36,271 nt of DNA from Acidobacteriota bacterium (GTDB lineage: Bacteria; Acidobacteriota; Terriglobia; Terriglobales; Acidobacteriaceae), in contig QIAB01000037.1 in NCBI GenBank assembly GCA_003225455.1, positions 48,955 through 85,225 on the forward strand, in the 5' to 3' direction. A program made the position numbers and the translations under genes. Under the pieces are notes generated by a model. It saw only the letters and a list, made by a program, of their open reading frames with translations. It had not been told where the DNA came from and did not search any database. Shown piece by piece: positions 16,313 through 24,887 of this stretch. The first letter of the stretch is position 1. The number at the start of each line of letters is the position of its first letter.

Positions 16313-17427
16313 TGGGACGGCTCAGGATTTGCATCTTTGCGCACTCCTGGATTTCAGACTGGAATCACGGGAACGCTCATTTCCTGCGTGGTCTGGCGTA
16401 CGAGCTGAGCCGGCTCGGCCACGACGTCCTGTGCTACGAAGAGACTGACTCCTGGTCCATGGTCAATTTACTGCAAGAAGGAGTTGATCGGGCTGCGGAA
16501 GCGTTTCGTAATTTTCGCAAAGCGTTCCCGACTCTCGATGTGCGCTTCTATAGAAATGACGCCAGCCTGCTGCCTTTCCTCGAAGAGCAATTGAGAGAGG
16601 CAGATGTGGTGATAGTGCATGAGTGGAACGACCCGAAGGTCGCCGACGCAATTCTCTCTTTGAAATCAAGGCTGGGTTTTCGGGCGCTGTTTCACGATAC
16701 GCATCATCGCGCCTACACCAATCCCAAAGAGGTTCTGCGAATGCCGCTCGCTAGGTTTGACGGCGTGCTGGCGTTTGGAGAGGCAATTCGGCGCATCTAC
16801 GCTGAGGGTTTTGGTGTGGAAAGAGTTTGGACATTTCACGAGGGTGCCGACACAGCACACTTCCGGCCCTTGGCGCACGAAAAAGATACAGATGTGATCT
16901 GGGTGGGGAACTGGGGCGACGAGGAGCGGACCGGCGAGCTGGAAGAATTTCTCATAATGCCCACTGGCCGGCTTCGCGATCGCAAAATTGCAGTCCATGG
17001 AGTCCGCTATCCGAGACAGGCGCTAGACCGACTCGCGGAAGCAAGAATTGAATTCCGAGGTTACTTGCCAAATCTAGAAGCGCCGCACGCCTATGCGCGC
17101 AGTGCTCTCACTGTGCACGTGCCGCGCAGGTTTTATGCCAACGGCCTGTCTGGCGTGCCGACCATACGGGTATTCGAGGCGCTAGCCTGCGGCGTTCCCC
17201 TATTGTGCTCTCCTTGGGTCGACACGGAAGGGTTGTTCCGCGCGGGAGAAGATTACATCTGTGTCAAAGATGGGCGGGCTATGGAGGTCGAAATCAGAAA
17301 TCTGCTGGCCGACGAAGCTGCCCGCCAGCAGATGGCAAACAACGCGGCGGAAACCATCGGGCGGCGCCACACTTGCGCGCATCGCGCGGCTCAGTTGTTG
17401 GAAATCTGCGAGGAGCTGGGGAAATGA
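16309..17427 (+). CDS. CgeB-like glycosyltransferase (first of three)
   Basis: A 372-residue GT-B-like protein beginning with an ATGA overlap at 16309. It has ICIFAHSWISDWNHGNAHFLRGLAYELSRLGHDV at the N-terminus (split motif, with NHGNAHF as the acceptor-side loop) and a C-terminal donor-side segment, GVPTIRVFEALACGVPLLCSPW, followed by GEDYI and a conserved acidic/Lys loop. This is the 'glycosyltransferase family 1, CgeB-like' pattern. CgeB proteins are implicated in spore or surface glycosylation in other bacteria, but the activity of this one is unknown. It has no signal peptide. It overlaps the next CgeB-like gene by ATGA (17424-17427). Confidence 0.82.
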   Translation: MMGRLRICIFAHSWISDWNHGNAHFLRGLAYELSRLGHDVLCYEETDSWSMVNLLQEGVDRAAEAFRNFRKAFPTLDVRFYRNDASLLPFLEEQLREADVVIVHEWNDPKVADAILSLKSRLGFRALFHDTHHRAYTNPKEVLRMPLARFDGVLAFGEAIRRIYAEGFGVERVWTFHEGADTAHFRPLAHEKDTDVIWVGNWGDEERTGELEEFLIMPTGRLRDRKIAVHGVRYPRQALDRLAEARIEFRGYLPNLEAPHAYARSALTVHVPRRFYANGLSGVPTIRVFEALACGVPLLCSPWVDTEGLFRAGEDYICVKDGRAMEVEIRNLLADEAARQQMANNAAETIGRRHTCAHRAAQLLEICEELGK

Positions 17428-18542
17428 AGCTTTTTGTCTTCGGTTCCAGCCTGACCTCTTCTTACTGGAATGGCGCGGCCACTTATTATCGAGGAATCTA
17501 CAAGAACCTACATGCGCTCGGATATCACATCACGTTTGCTGAGCCGGACATCTACGGCCGGCAACAGAAGCGGGACGCTGGCCAAATCGACTATGCGACC
17601 GTTCTTGTTTATCAGACCCCGAAAGATCTAGATCGCGTGTTCGCCGAAGCAGTCGAAGCAGATTTGATCATCAAGCATAGCGGCGTCGGCGCCGACGACG
17701 AACGGTTGGAGTCGGAAGTCCTGCAATGCCGCTCCAAGAGCTGCAAAGCCGCGTTCTGGGATGTAGACGCTCCTGCGAGCTTGGCGAGGGTCGAAGAGAA
17801 CGCATCAGATCCATTTCGCGACCTCATTCCGCGGTACGATTTTATTTTCACCTATGGCGGTGGCCCGCCGGTAATAGCGCACTATCTGCGATTGGGCGCT
17901 AAAAATTGCATTCCGATTTATAACGCCCTCGATCCGGATACGCACCATCCCGTATCGCCTGATCCAACCGTGAGTTGCGACCTTGTATTCATTGGGCATC
18001 GCTTGCCGGATCGTGAGCGGCGAGTCGAGGAATTCTTCTTCGCGGCTGCTGAGCTCGCGCCAGAGCTCTCGTTTCTTCTGGGCGGAGAAGGATGGGGCAG
18101 CCGGCGGTTGCCCAAAAATGTACGCTGGCTCGGCCACGTGTGCAGTTCTGACCACAACCGCATTAATTGCTCTGCCCGCATGGTGTTGAATATCAACCGA
18201 CAGTCTATGGCTGGGGTGGGGTTCTCCCCTCCAACGCGTGTATTTGAAGCTGCGGGGGCGGGAGCTTGCGTCATCACTGATGAGTGGGCTGGAATCGATC
18301 AGTTTTTTGAGCCAGGAAGGGAAATTCTGGTGGCCTCCTCGGCGGAAAAGATTGTCTCGTTCTTGCGTGAAATTCCTTGGCAGCATGCCAGCGAGGTTGG
18401 ACAAGCCATGCGGCATCGAGCGCTTCGTGACCACACTTACTCTTTACGAGCGCAGCAGGTGCACGAAGTCTTGCGAGCAGGAAAGGAACTAGTCGCGAGT
18501 CCCACAGAGAGTTCTAAATCTGTTGTCCACTCCTTTGCCTAA
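17424..18542 (+). CDS. CgeB-like glycosyltransferase (second of three)
   Basis: A 372-residue protein from the ATG at 17424 (AGGAGCTGGGG ribosome binding site). It shows FVFGSSLTSSYWNGAATYYRG at the start, AAFWDVDAP in the middle (about residue 110) and, in the donor domain, FSPPTRVFEAAGAGACVITDEW followed by FFEPGREILVA. It shares with its downstream neighbour a G.S.TSS..NG.AT.YR start and a FEAAG.GA..I.D.W end, so the two are paralogues from duplication, while the first CgeB-like gene is more distant. The frame is open upstream to 17205 but that portion lies inside the previous gene. Donor and acceptor are unknown. Confidence 0.85.
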   Translation: MKLFVFGSSLTSSYWNGAATYYRGIYKNLHALGYHITFAEPDIYGRQQKRDAGQIDYATVLVYQTPKDLDRVFAEAVEADLIIKHSGVGADDERLESEVLQCRSKSCKAAFWDVDAPASLARVEENASDPFRDLIPRYDFIFTYGGGPPVIAHYLRLGAKNCIPIYNALDPDTHHPVSPDPTVSCDLVFIGHRLPDRERRVEEFFFAAAELAPELSFLLGGEGWGSRRLPKNVRWLGHVCSSDHNRINCSARMVLNINRQSMAGVGFSPPTRVFEAAGAGACVITDEWAGIDQFFEPGREILVASSAEKIVSFLREIPWQHASEVGQAMRHRALRDHTYSLRAQQVHEVLRAGKELVASPTESSKSVVHSFA

Positions 18543-18551
18543 GGAGCGAAA

Positions 18552-19658
18552 TTGAAGATCACTATCCTCGGATTGTCGATTACTTCATCGTGGGGCAACG
18601 GACACGCCACCACGTATCGCGCACTTGCCCGTGCACTACACGCCCGCGGACATCGCATAATTTTCTTCGAGCGCGACTTGGAGTGGTATGCCTCTAACCG
18701 TGACATGCCGGAGCCGCCCTTCTGCTCGGTACGCATTTATGAGAGATGGGATGAGGTCGTCCCAAAATTGCGAAGAGAACTAGCGTCGAGTGATGTTGCG
18801 ATTGTCGGATCTTACTTTCCGGACGCGCTTGCCGCGATCGACGAAGTCTTTGATTCGCGCGCCGGGGTCAAAGCTTTTTACGACATCGATACCCCGATTA
18901 CGGTAGCAGCCCTGGAGGCGGGCGAAGCAGAGTACTTGAAGCCAGAGCAAGTCGCAGGTTTTGACGTTTATTTCAGCTTCACCGGCGGACCCATGCTGCG
19001 AAAGCTAGAGCGCAAATTCGGTGCGCAAAAAGCTGTTCCGCTGTACTGCTCCTTTGATCCGGGAAACAACCAATTCTCCATGCCGCAGGGACGCTTCGCG
19101 AGCGATCTGAGTTACATGGGGACGTACGCCGCAGATCGTCAACCACAACTTGAGGAATTGTTCTGCAAGCCGGCGCGAACATTGCAGGATAAGAGGTTTC
19201 TACTTGCCGGTCCGCAATACCCAAGTGAAATCGAATGGCCAGCTAACGTGCGGCAGATCATTCATCTCGAGCCACGGCTACATGCGCCGTTTTACTGCTC
19301 TTCGCGGCTAACATTGAATCTCACCCGTCAAGAAATGGTTTCAGCCGGCTACTCTCCCTCGGTGCGTTTGTTTGAAGCCGCCGGCTGCGGCGCCACAATT
19401 GTGTCGGACCGCTGGCCTGGTTTGGAGACATTCTTCACTCCCGGGGAAGAGATTCTGCTTCCAGACTCGGGCCAGGACGTGGTCGGTTATCTCACAGGAA
19501 TGTATGAGACCGAAATGAAAGCCATCGGCGGGCGCGCCCAAGAACGCGTGCTCCTTGAGCACAGCTCGGAGCGTAGAGCGATAGAGTTCGAAGAATATGT
19601 CCGCGGGGCTGGAGCTTCAGCGGTGAACACAGCGGCTGTTGCCGAAACGTCGCTGTAG
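18552..19658 (+). CDS. CgeB-like glycosyltransferase (third of three)
   Basis: A 368-residue protein with a TTG start at 18552, preceded by AAGGAGCG. It begins ITILGLSITSSWGNGHATTYRALARAL, has AFYDIDTP near residue 113 (aligned with AFWDVDAP of the neighbour), FSFTGGPML, and the donor-side YSPSVRLFEAAGCGATIVSDRWPG with FFTPGEEILLP. It is the closest paralogue of the preceding gene. The TTG start and nine-base gap make it the only member of the 3' half of the operon not joined by an overlap, so it may be translated less. It ends the run; a hairpin lies at 19674-19699. Confidence 0.85.
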   Translation: MKITILGLSITSSWGNGHATTYRALARALHARGHRIIFFERDLEWYASNRDMPEPPFCSVRIYERWDEVVPKLRRELASSDVAIVGSYFPDALAAIDEVFDSRAGVKAFYDIDTPITVAALEAGEAEYLKPEQVAGFDVYFSFTGGPMLRKLERKFGAQKAVPLYCSFDPGNNQFSMPQGRFASDLSYMGTYAADRQPQLEELFCKPARTLQDKRFLLAGPQYPSEIEWPANVRQIIHLEPRLHAPFYCSSRLTLNLTRQEMVSAGYSPSVRLFEAAGCGATIVSDRWPGLETFFTPGEEILLPDSGQDVVGYLTGMYETEMKAIGGRAQERVLLEHSSERRAIEFEEYVRGAGASAVNTAAVAETSL

Positions 19659-19670
19659 CAGGTCGGTACA

Positions 19671-19699
19671 AAAAAGCCAGGCAGTTAGATGCCTGGCTT
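19671..19699 (-). terminator. Terminator of the SYLF gene, shared between convergent genes
   Basis: A perfect 10-bp stem (19674-19683 with 19690-19699) and six-base loop. On the minus strand it is followed by a run of T (the complement of AAAAAA just before the stem), so it best terminates the gene ending at 19718. It lies in the 59-base gap between convergent genes and may also slow transcription of the glycan operon. Confidence 0.8.
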
Positions 19700-19717
19700 C
19701 ACAAAACATCGCTTAGA

Positions 19718-20479
19718 TTACTTCGACTCTGTCTTGGGCCTCTCGACTTTGCCTTGCTGCGGTGATGGAGGCGCATATTTCTCAATAGCCGCTAAAAAGG
19801 TACGGCTCTCCTTCGGTGGTGAGACTTTGCCAGTCAGGATGTCGGGAAACGGCTCCATCTTCTCATAAAGGATGCGTGTTTCGTCCTTATCCTGCGAGAT
19901 TGCAGTGCCGCTTAGATCGATTCCTGCAAACAGACCGCGCGAACGCGAATAGGTCAAGATTTCGGATTTCATCTTCCAGTCCGTATCAGCCGAGGCATGA
20001 CGCCCAACCGGGCCAGCCGCCGCCGAAGCATCTGCACCAACCTTGAACTTGCTGGAGAGCAAATGCTCCATACCCTTATCGTTCATTACCAACATCACGA
20101 GATCAACCGCTTGGCCTCCTAGTTGCAGACCCCAGCTTCCACCGGTGACTGTGATTGGCGCAGGGGCGCTCCAACCGCTCGCGATCCGGCAAGTGGCCAC
20201 GCCTTTTCCGTGGCTGCCGCCGAATCCGATGGCAACTTTGACCATCGACGGAACCACCGCAATGCATTTTGCGTCGCCCAGAATGTTGTCGGGAATGCCG
20301 TTGTCAGGGGCGCTCTCGATCTCTTTGAGAACGTCAGCTGCCTTGTCCATTCGCTTAGCGATATCGCTGTCCGCTTTGTCAGATTTCTCATCCGCTGCCC
20401 AGCCCAGGGTTGCGAAAACCAGTAGGACCGCGGTCATCGCCAGCACGTACTTTTTCACTACCCCGCAATTGAAGCTCAT
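19718..20479 (-). CDS. SYLF (YSC84/DUF500) lipid-binding-domain protein
   Basis: A 253-residue protein from the ATG at 20479. The signal-like N-terminus is VKKYVLAMTAVLLVFATLGWA. The SYLF domain follows: IPDNILGDAKCIAVVPSMVKVAIGFGGSHGKGVATCR, then GGSWGLQLGGQAVDLVMLVMN and SEILTYSRSRGLFAGIDLSGTAI, the typical order of motifs. In eukaryotes this domain binds phosphoinositides; in bacteria the role is unknown, with membrane lipid binding in the periplasm a reasonable guess. The frame extends upstream to 20578 but adds a non-conserved stretch. A GAGG ribosome binding site precedes the chosen ATG. Ends in a Lys/Pro/Gln tail. Confidence 0.9.
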   Translation of the reverse strand: MSFNCGVVKKYVLAMTAVLLVFATLGWAADEKSDKADSDIAKRMDKAADVLKEIESAPDNGIPDNILGDAKCIAVVPSMVKVAIGFGGSHGKGVATCRIASGWSAPAPITVTGGSWGLQLGGQAVDLVMLVMNDKGMEHLLSSKFKVGADASAAAGPVGRHASADTDWKMKSEILTYSRSRGLFAGIDLSGTAISQDKDETRILYEKMEPFPDILTGKVSPPKESRTFLAAIEKYAPPSPQQGKVERPKTESK

Positions 20480-20627
20480 TTGCAAACCTCTTCTTGTTCT
20501 CGGATGTGCTAAGCCGAAGCACACCAGTAAATTACTTGCAAGCAAAAATGCTAGCCTTTCAGTTAAGGTCCAATCCATCGGGGAGAGGCTGTAGATTGAC
20601 GACCGCCGGGCTTTAAATTTGCGGGGC

Positions 20628-21329
20628 TTAGACCTGCTTAGCCAGCGTGGCGACGATGACCAGCCGCTCCGGTGCCGGTCCTATGTAGTAGACGGGATAG
20701 CAGGTGATTAGCGTCAGGCGAGCTTCTGAGCTGCTATCAAGAACGGAGAGGTCGCTGGGTTGAACCACACGTTTACCGGTTACGACGTAATGAAATTGCC
20801 TGCCCCGACGCTCGACGTATATATCATCGCCTGTCTTAAGCTCGGAAATGTGACGGAAAAACGTGTCTCGGTGCCCCGCAATCACCGAGTTGCCGACGTC
20901 ACCGGGAATAGCTGAGTATTGCAGATGTCCGGGTCCTAGCGTCAATGCGCGGTGAGACACGCCTTCTGTGATTACAGCATCTAATTTAATTTTCGGGATC
21001 TGGATGCGTGTTAAGGCGCTTCCCTCCGCCGACACTGTGAGATTTCCGGGATTCGCAGTGCTTTGCCATTGATTCAGGAGTGCTCGCTGCTCGTGGTACA
21101 TCCACGTGTAGGTACCTACGACATACGCCGACAGCAACACCCCCAAGGTGATCAACAAGGCGCCAAAATATTGCTTCACCGCGCGAGAGCGATCGGCAGA
21201 GGTATTTGCGGGCAGCAGATGGGCCCACCCCACGTTTGCCCATCTGTGAAATTGGGCAAACCAGATTTTGATCTGCTCATTACTCAGTTTGGCTTGCAAA
21301 CGCGAAAAGTGAGCCGAAGCCATAGCCAT
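20628..21329 (-). CDS. Class D-like sortase
   Basis: A 233-residue membrane-anchored transpeptidase. The N-terminal ~50 residues are cytoplasmic; one transmembrane helix lies at about 53-75 (FGALLITLGVLLSAYVVGTYTW). The sortase domain follows: IQIPKIKLDAVITEG, the catalytic His153 in IAGHRDTFF, Cys210 in LTLITCYPV and Arg222 in APERLV. The TLITC and PGHRDT-like context fits class D/E sortases. It should cut a sorting signal between Thr and Ala/Gly and transfer the protein to an amine acceptor outside the inner membrane. The gene directly upstream encodes a protein ending in LPQTA, an apparent substrate (117-base gap). Confidence 0.92.
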   Translation of the reverse strand: MAMASAHFSRLQAKLSNEQIKIWFAQFHRWANVGWAHLLPANTSADRSRAVKQYFGALLITLGVLLSAYVVGTYTWMYHEQRALLNQWQSTANPGNLTVSAEGSALTRIQIPKIKLDAVITEGVSHRALTLGPGHLQYSAIPGDVGNSVIAGHRDTFFRHISELKTGDDIYVERRGRQFHYVVTGKRVVQPSDLSVLDSSSEARLTLITCYPVYYIGPAPERLVIVATLAKQV

Positions 21330-21446
21330 GAGTCACACATCCCGTGTGATGCGGAGCGACAAAAATAGCGCGCTAAAGACGATGAAGTGGCGCGCTGACT
21401 CAGGTTTACCTGCGCTTGGCCTGCGCGCATGTTTATCTACGCATGT

Positions 21447-22583
21447 TTACCTACGAACGATAAACCCAGCCAAAAGCGATCCCAGGCCGAGGAGTCCCAG
21501 CAACGGCAGGACGGTCGCGGTCTGTGGCAGGTTTCCCTTCGCATTGCCACCAGCTTTTGTGTTCTCTGCGGTCTGATCGCTGGGAGCGGTGTTTGCCCCC
21601 TGAGCGCTGCTCGTGGTGCCCTGATCCGCAGGTGTCGCCCCTGACGGCGTGCTGCCCGTCGCGCCCTGATCTGCAGGCGTGCTCGACGCACTGGAGCTGG
21701 TCGAAGATCCAGCGCTGGGGCTTGCCGGCTGAGAGTACGAAGGCGCAGCTGACGTGCTCCCGGCGGCGTTTCCCGTGCTCGAAGTTGCGCTTTGATCAGC
21801 CGTGCCCGACGAAGAACTCGTCGATGCAGACGGATTGGAAGTCGCACCGGCATTTTGATCAGGAGTGGTCGAACTCTGTGCGCCACTGGTCGTTGATGTT
21901 GAGCTCGTTGTCGTTGAGCTCGTTGTGCCAGCTGTCTGGCTGGTCGAAGTCTCCGTGCCAGTTGTAGTGGCCGGGCTGGAGCTTGCAGTGCCAGTGTTTG
22001 ACGCCGCCTCACCAGTTGCACTACCCGGAGTGGTGGTTCCCGCCGCTGCTCCGGCGGTAGGCCCGCTCGGTGGGTTCGCGCTTGCTGCGCCGCAGTGATC
22101 AGAAATCATCTGCACGCTGCTTACCTGGATCGTGTTTCCGCCCGCGTTGCTGGTAGCTGAACCGGCGGTGGCAGTGCTTCCAGCCTGGCTCCCGCTAGTA
22201 TCGGCAGTGTTACCGGAAACCGCCTGGCCGGAAACCGAAACCTCGTGTCCCACATGAGACTTCAGATCACTCGTATTTCCCGTCAACGTATAAACAGTAC
22301 CGGTCTGATCTTGCGTGAGGGTGTAATTGTTGTCCCCCATCGAGGAGCTGCTTAGGCATCCCTGAATAGTGGTGTTCTGACCACTAGAGGACATGGTGCC
22401 TTGGCTGCTTTGGCCTGTCGTAGATGTAGTGCCTTGGCTCGATGTACTCTGGTCCGGTGTACTCGGCGCAGATGTACTCGGTGTTGTCTGAGCGCCCGTC
22501 GTTCCGCTTTGAGATGTGTCTTGTGCCACCCCAAGCGTTGCGGCGAGCAGCGCGGCTGAGAGAATCGCTACTGCTCTGGTCAT
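21447..22583 (-). CDS. Secreted Ser/Thr-rich protein with DUF5818-like domain and LPQTA sorting signal
   Basis: A 378-residue exported protein from the ATG at 22583 (GGAGG six bases upstream; an in-frame TTG at 22595 is less likely). Signal peptide MTRAVAILSAALLAATLGVAQ. After a Ser/Thr/Gln linker comes a DUF5818-like domain (IQGCLSSSSMG, VYTLTGNTSDLKSHVGHEVSVSG, IQVSSVQMISDHCG), shared with the protein at 4226-4744. A ~200-residue stretch of Ser, Thr, Ala, Gly and Pro follows, like a cell-wall spacer. The C-terminus is NLPQTA (351-356), a hydrophobic helix (TVLPLLGLLGLGSLLAGFIV) and Arg-Arg: a complete sortase sorting signal. With the adjacent sortase it forms a substrate/enzyme pair. Low-complexity codon repeats explain many spurious frames here. 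Confidence 0.88.
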   Translation of the reverse strand: MTRAVAILSAALLAATLGVAQDTSQSGTTGAQTTPSTSAPSTPDQSTSSQGTTSTTGQSSQGTMSSSGQNTTIQGCLSSSSMGDNNYTLTQDQTGTVYTLTGNTSDLKSHVGHEVSVSGQAVSGNTADTSGSQAGSTATAGSATSNAGGNTIQVSSVQMISDHCGAASANPPSGPTAGAAAGTTTPGSATGEAASNTGTASSSPATTTGTETSTSQTAGTTSSTTTSSTSTTSGAQSSTTPDQNAGATSNPSASTSSSSGTADQSATSSTGNAAGSTSAAPSYSQPASPSAGSSTSSSASSTPADQGATGSTPSGATPADQGTTSSAQGANTAPSDQTAENTKAGGNAKGNLPQTATVLPLLGLLGLGSLLAGFIVRR

Positions 22584-22724
22584 GCATGCCTCCAATTAGA
22601 TGTAATCCTTTGAAATCTAGTCCGTTACGCTACTAGCTGCTATCCGGTATACCCCGTAAGGCGAGTGGGAGCTTCTTGTAAGGGAAATCGTCCAGAAGCG
22701 GAGCTTTTGGCAGGGAGACTGTCT

Positions 22725-24887
22725 TTATCGAACAACTACTTGGATGTCGCCATGTTGGTCGCGTACTTCAACGTTTACTTTGTGAGGCTGGCGCTCAAGA
22801 AAGAGATCAACACTCCCGGTTCCGACCTGAAGCTTCTTAATTGAAAGCTGAGGAATGCCGGGCGGCAAATAGGGCTCATCAAAAAGCACTCGCTTGTTCG
22901 CAGCTTCGACGGAAATGCCCAAACAGGCCTGCACAATGAGGAACACGGAGGCTGCGGCCCAGGATTGTGGTGAACACGCCACCGGGTACAACGTGGGACC
23001 TTCACCGGCACGCCGATCCAGACCGCAGAAAAGCTCAGGCAGCCGGCGTAAGTCAACCGCGCCGCTGACATCCAGCAGGCCGAGGAGAATATGTCCGGCC
23101 AATTCCTTGAACCCGTAGTTGGCAAGCCCCTTTGCGATAAGCGCGTTGTCGTGCGGCCACACGGATCCGTTGTGATACGAAATCGGGTTGTATCGAATCT
23201 CGGATGATCCCAGCGTGCGCACTCCCCAGCCTGTAAAAAAATCTTCGCCCAGCAACGTTTGCGCTACGAGTCGAGCGCGCTCCGGGCTGGCGATCTGGGT
23301 AAAAAGACAATGTCCCGGATTGGAAGCGCGAACCCGGCATGGTCTTTTTTCGCCGTCAAGGGCGAGTGCGTAGGTAGAAAGATCGTGGCACCAGAATTCA
23401 TCCTCGAACCTCACCCGCAGGCGCTCGGCTTCCGCTTCGAGGACAGAAGACTGTTCCGAATGGCCGAGGATGGAGCTCAGGCGCGCAGCCGCCATTTTCG
23501 CGGCATAAACGTATCCTTGCACTTCGCACAGAGCGATCGGAGCCTCCGCCAGGGTTCCATCCGAATGGAATACCGAATCATTTGAATCCTTCCATCCTTG
23601 CTGAATCAGCCCTTTCGCAGAATGGCGCGCGTATTCGACAAAGCCATCGCCGTCGACATCGCCGTATTTGTTCATCCACTCCAGAGCGAGCTGAATATTC
23701 GGCCATAAATGTTTGAGAAGGCCCACATCGCCGGTGCGCTCGTAGTACGCCGCGGCGAGCATCACGAACAACGGAGTGGAATCAATACTCCCGTAATAGC
23801 GGCCGAATGGAACCTCTCCGAGGTTCGCCATCTCGCCTTTGCGCATCTCGTGCAAAATCTTCCCCGGCTCGGCGTCCACGGAAGGTTGAGTTTCAAGCGC
23901 CTGCGTGGAGGCGAGGAACTGCAGGACACCTTTCGCGATCCAGGGGCTAATCCAGAGCGCCTCGAGCGCTGTGATGATGCCGTCGCGCCCAAACACCGTG
24001 CTGAACCACGGGACTCCAGCATATGGGTAATGCGGCTCTGGGTTGCCAATCGTCATCATTTCAACATCAGCCGCGGAGCGTTTAATCCAATCGTTGAAAC
24101 GGTTATTGGAGCTGGTGATCAAGCATAGTTTCGCCGATGCGGCTTTTATCTCGGCATTTGCCGCCGCCATCGCGCTGGAATGGCTGATGGAGCGAACCTC
24201 GGGACCGGGAGTGGCGGATGTAGAGATCGCTAGATGGAACGCTGCGCTCTCTTTTGGCTCCAGAGAAGCTTCAAAATACAGTTCGGAACCAGAAATTTTC
24301 CTCGGCGCTGGGCGACACTGGACGCGCGTACGGCGGGTAATGTGATCGAGACCCTCATAGCCCAACACGATTCCGTCTCTCTGAACTTCGTCATCAAGGC
24401 GGCCGCCGCGCCGCTCCCGGCGAGTCCCCCGCACTTCAAAAATGTCAGCGAAATCGGCGCCGACATCGATGCGCATCGGAATTATCAAGGGCGCAAGTCC
24501 GTAGTTCACGATTTTGATTTCTTCGTAGCACACGCCCTGCCACAAAAATCTCGAACGCAGCATGTGGATGGTGTCGCGTGGAACTTTCACCTCATCGTCG
24601 CGCAACAAGTCGACGTTGGCGAGATCGGCGGTGAAGAGAATATTGTCAGCTTGAATTGTCGAGCTGAGCAGCAGCGGGCGCGCTCCCCACACGTGGACCA
24701 CAAGCTCCGACAAGAACCGTGTGCCCTGGAAGAAAATCCCTTCCTCGCCGCGTCCGCTAAAGCCGATGTCACCGTGACGGTCAAACACGGCAAACATCTT
24801 GCCGTATTTCAGGACACGCGTGAGGTCGTCAGCCGGCGAGTACCGGGCAGCTATGTAGTACTGCTGGGTGACGCTAACTTCATCCAA
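22725..24887 (-). CDS. Amylo-alpha-1,6-glucosidase-type glycogen debranching enzyme
   Basis: A 720-residue protein with the two-part plan of bacterial debranching-type enzymes. The N-terminal beta-rich domain (about 20-240, GDE_N_bis-like) begins VLKYGKMFAVFDRHGDIGFSGRGEEGIFFQGTRFLSEL. The (alpha/alpha)6-barrel (about 270-680) shows GVPWFSTVFGRDGIITALEAL, EIRYNPISYHNGSVWPHDN, and QGWKDSNDSV, with acidic catalytic candidates in FGRDG and WKDSNDS. The family hydrolyses alpha-1,6 branches or related alpha-glucosides. No signal peptide is evident, so it is cytoplasmic. It overlaps the upstream GT4 gene by 37 bases, which suggests a joint role in alpha-glucan or trehalose-type metabolism. The ATG at 24887 fits because homology starts at once. 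Confidence 0.9.
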   Translation of the reverse strand: MDEVSVTQQYYIAARYSPADDLTRVLKYGKMFAVFDRHGDIGFSGRGEEGIFFQGTRFLSELVVHVWGARPLLLSSTIQADNILFTADLANVDLLRDDEVKVPRDTIHMLRSRFLWQGVCYEEIKIVNYGLAPLIIPMRIDVGADFADIFEVRGTRRERRGGRLDDEVQRDGIVLGYEGLDHITRRTRVQCRPAPRKISGSELYFEASLEPKESAAFHLAISTSATPGPEVRSISHSSAMAAANAEIKAASAKLCLITSSNNRFNDWIKRSAADVEMMTIGNPEPHYPYAGVPWFSTVFGRDGIITALEALWISPWIAKGVLQFLASTQALETQPSVDAEPGKILHEMRKGEMANLGEVPFGRYYGSIDSTPLFVMLAAAYYERTGDVGLLKHLWPNIQLALEWMNKYGDVDGDGFVEYARHSAKGLIQQGWKDSNDSVFHSDGTLAEAPIALCEVQGYVYAAKMAAARLSSILGHSEQSSVLEAEAERLRVRFEDEFWCHDLSTYALALDGEKRPCRVRASNPGHCLFTQIASPERARLVAQTLLGEDFFTGWGVRTLGSSEIRYNPISYHNGSVWPHDNALIAKGLANYGFKELAGHILLGLLDVSGAVDLRRLPELFCGLDRRAGEGPTLYPVACSPQSWAAASVFLIVQACLGISVEAANKRVLFDEPYLPPGIPQLSIKKLQVGTGSVDLFLERQPHKVNVEVRDQHGDIQVVVR

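Noticed and set aside
17205-17423. N-terminal extension of the second CgeB-like protein
   Set aside because: It is an alternative frame of the first CgeB-like gene; the good ribosome binding site supports the ATG at 17424.
21600-22000. Short repeats suggestive of a CRISPR array
   Set aside because: They are irregular Ser/Thr/Gly codon repeats inside a coding region, not repeat-spacer units.
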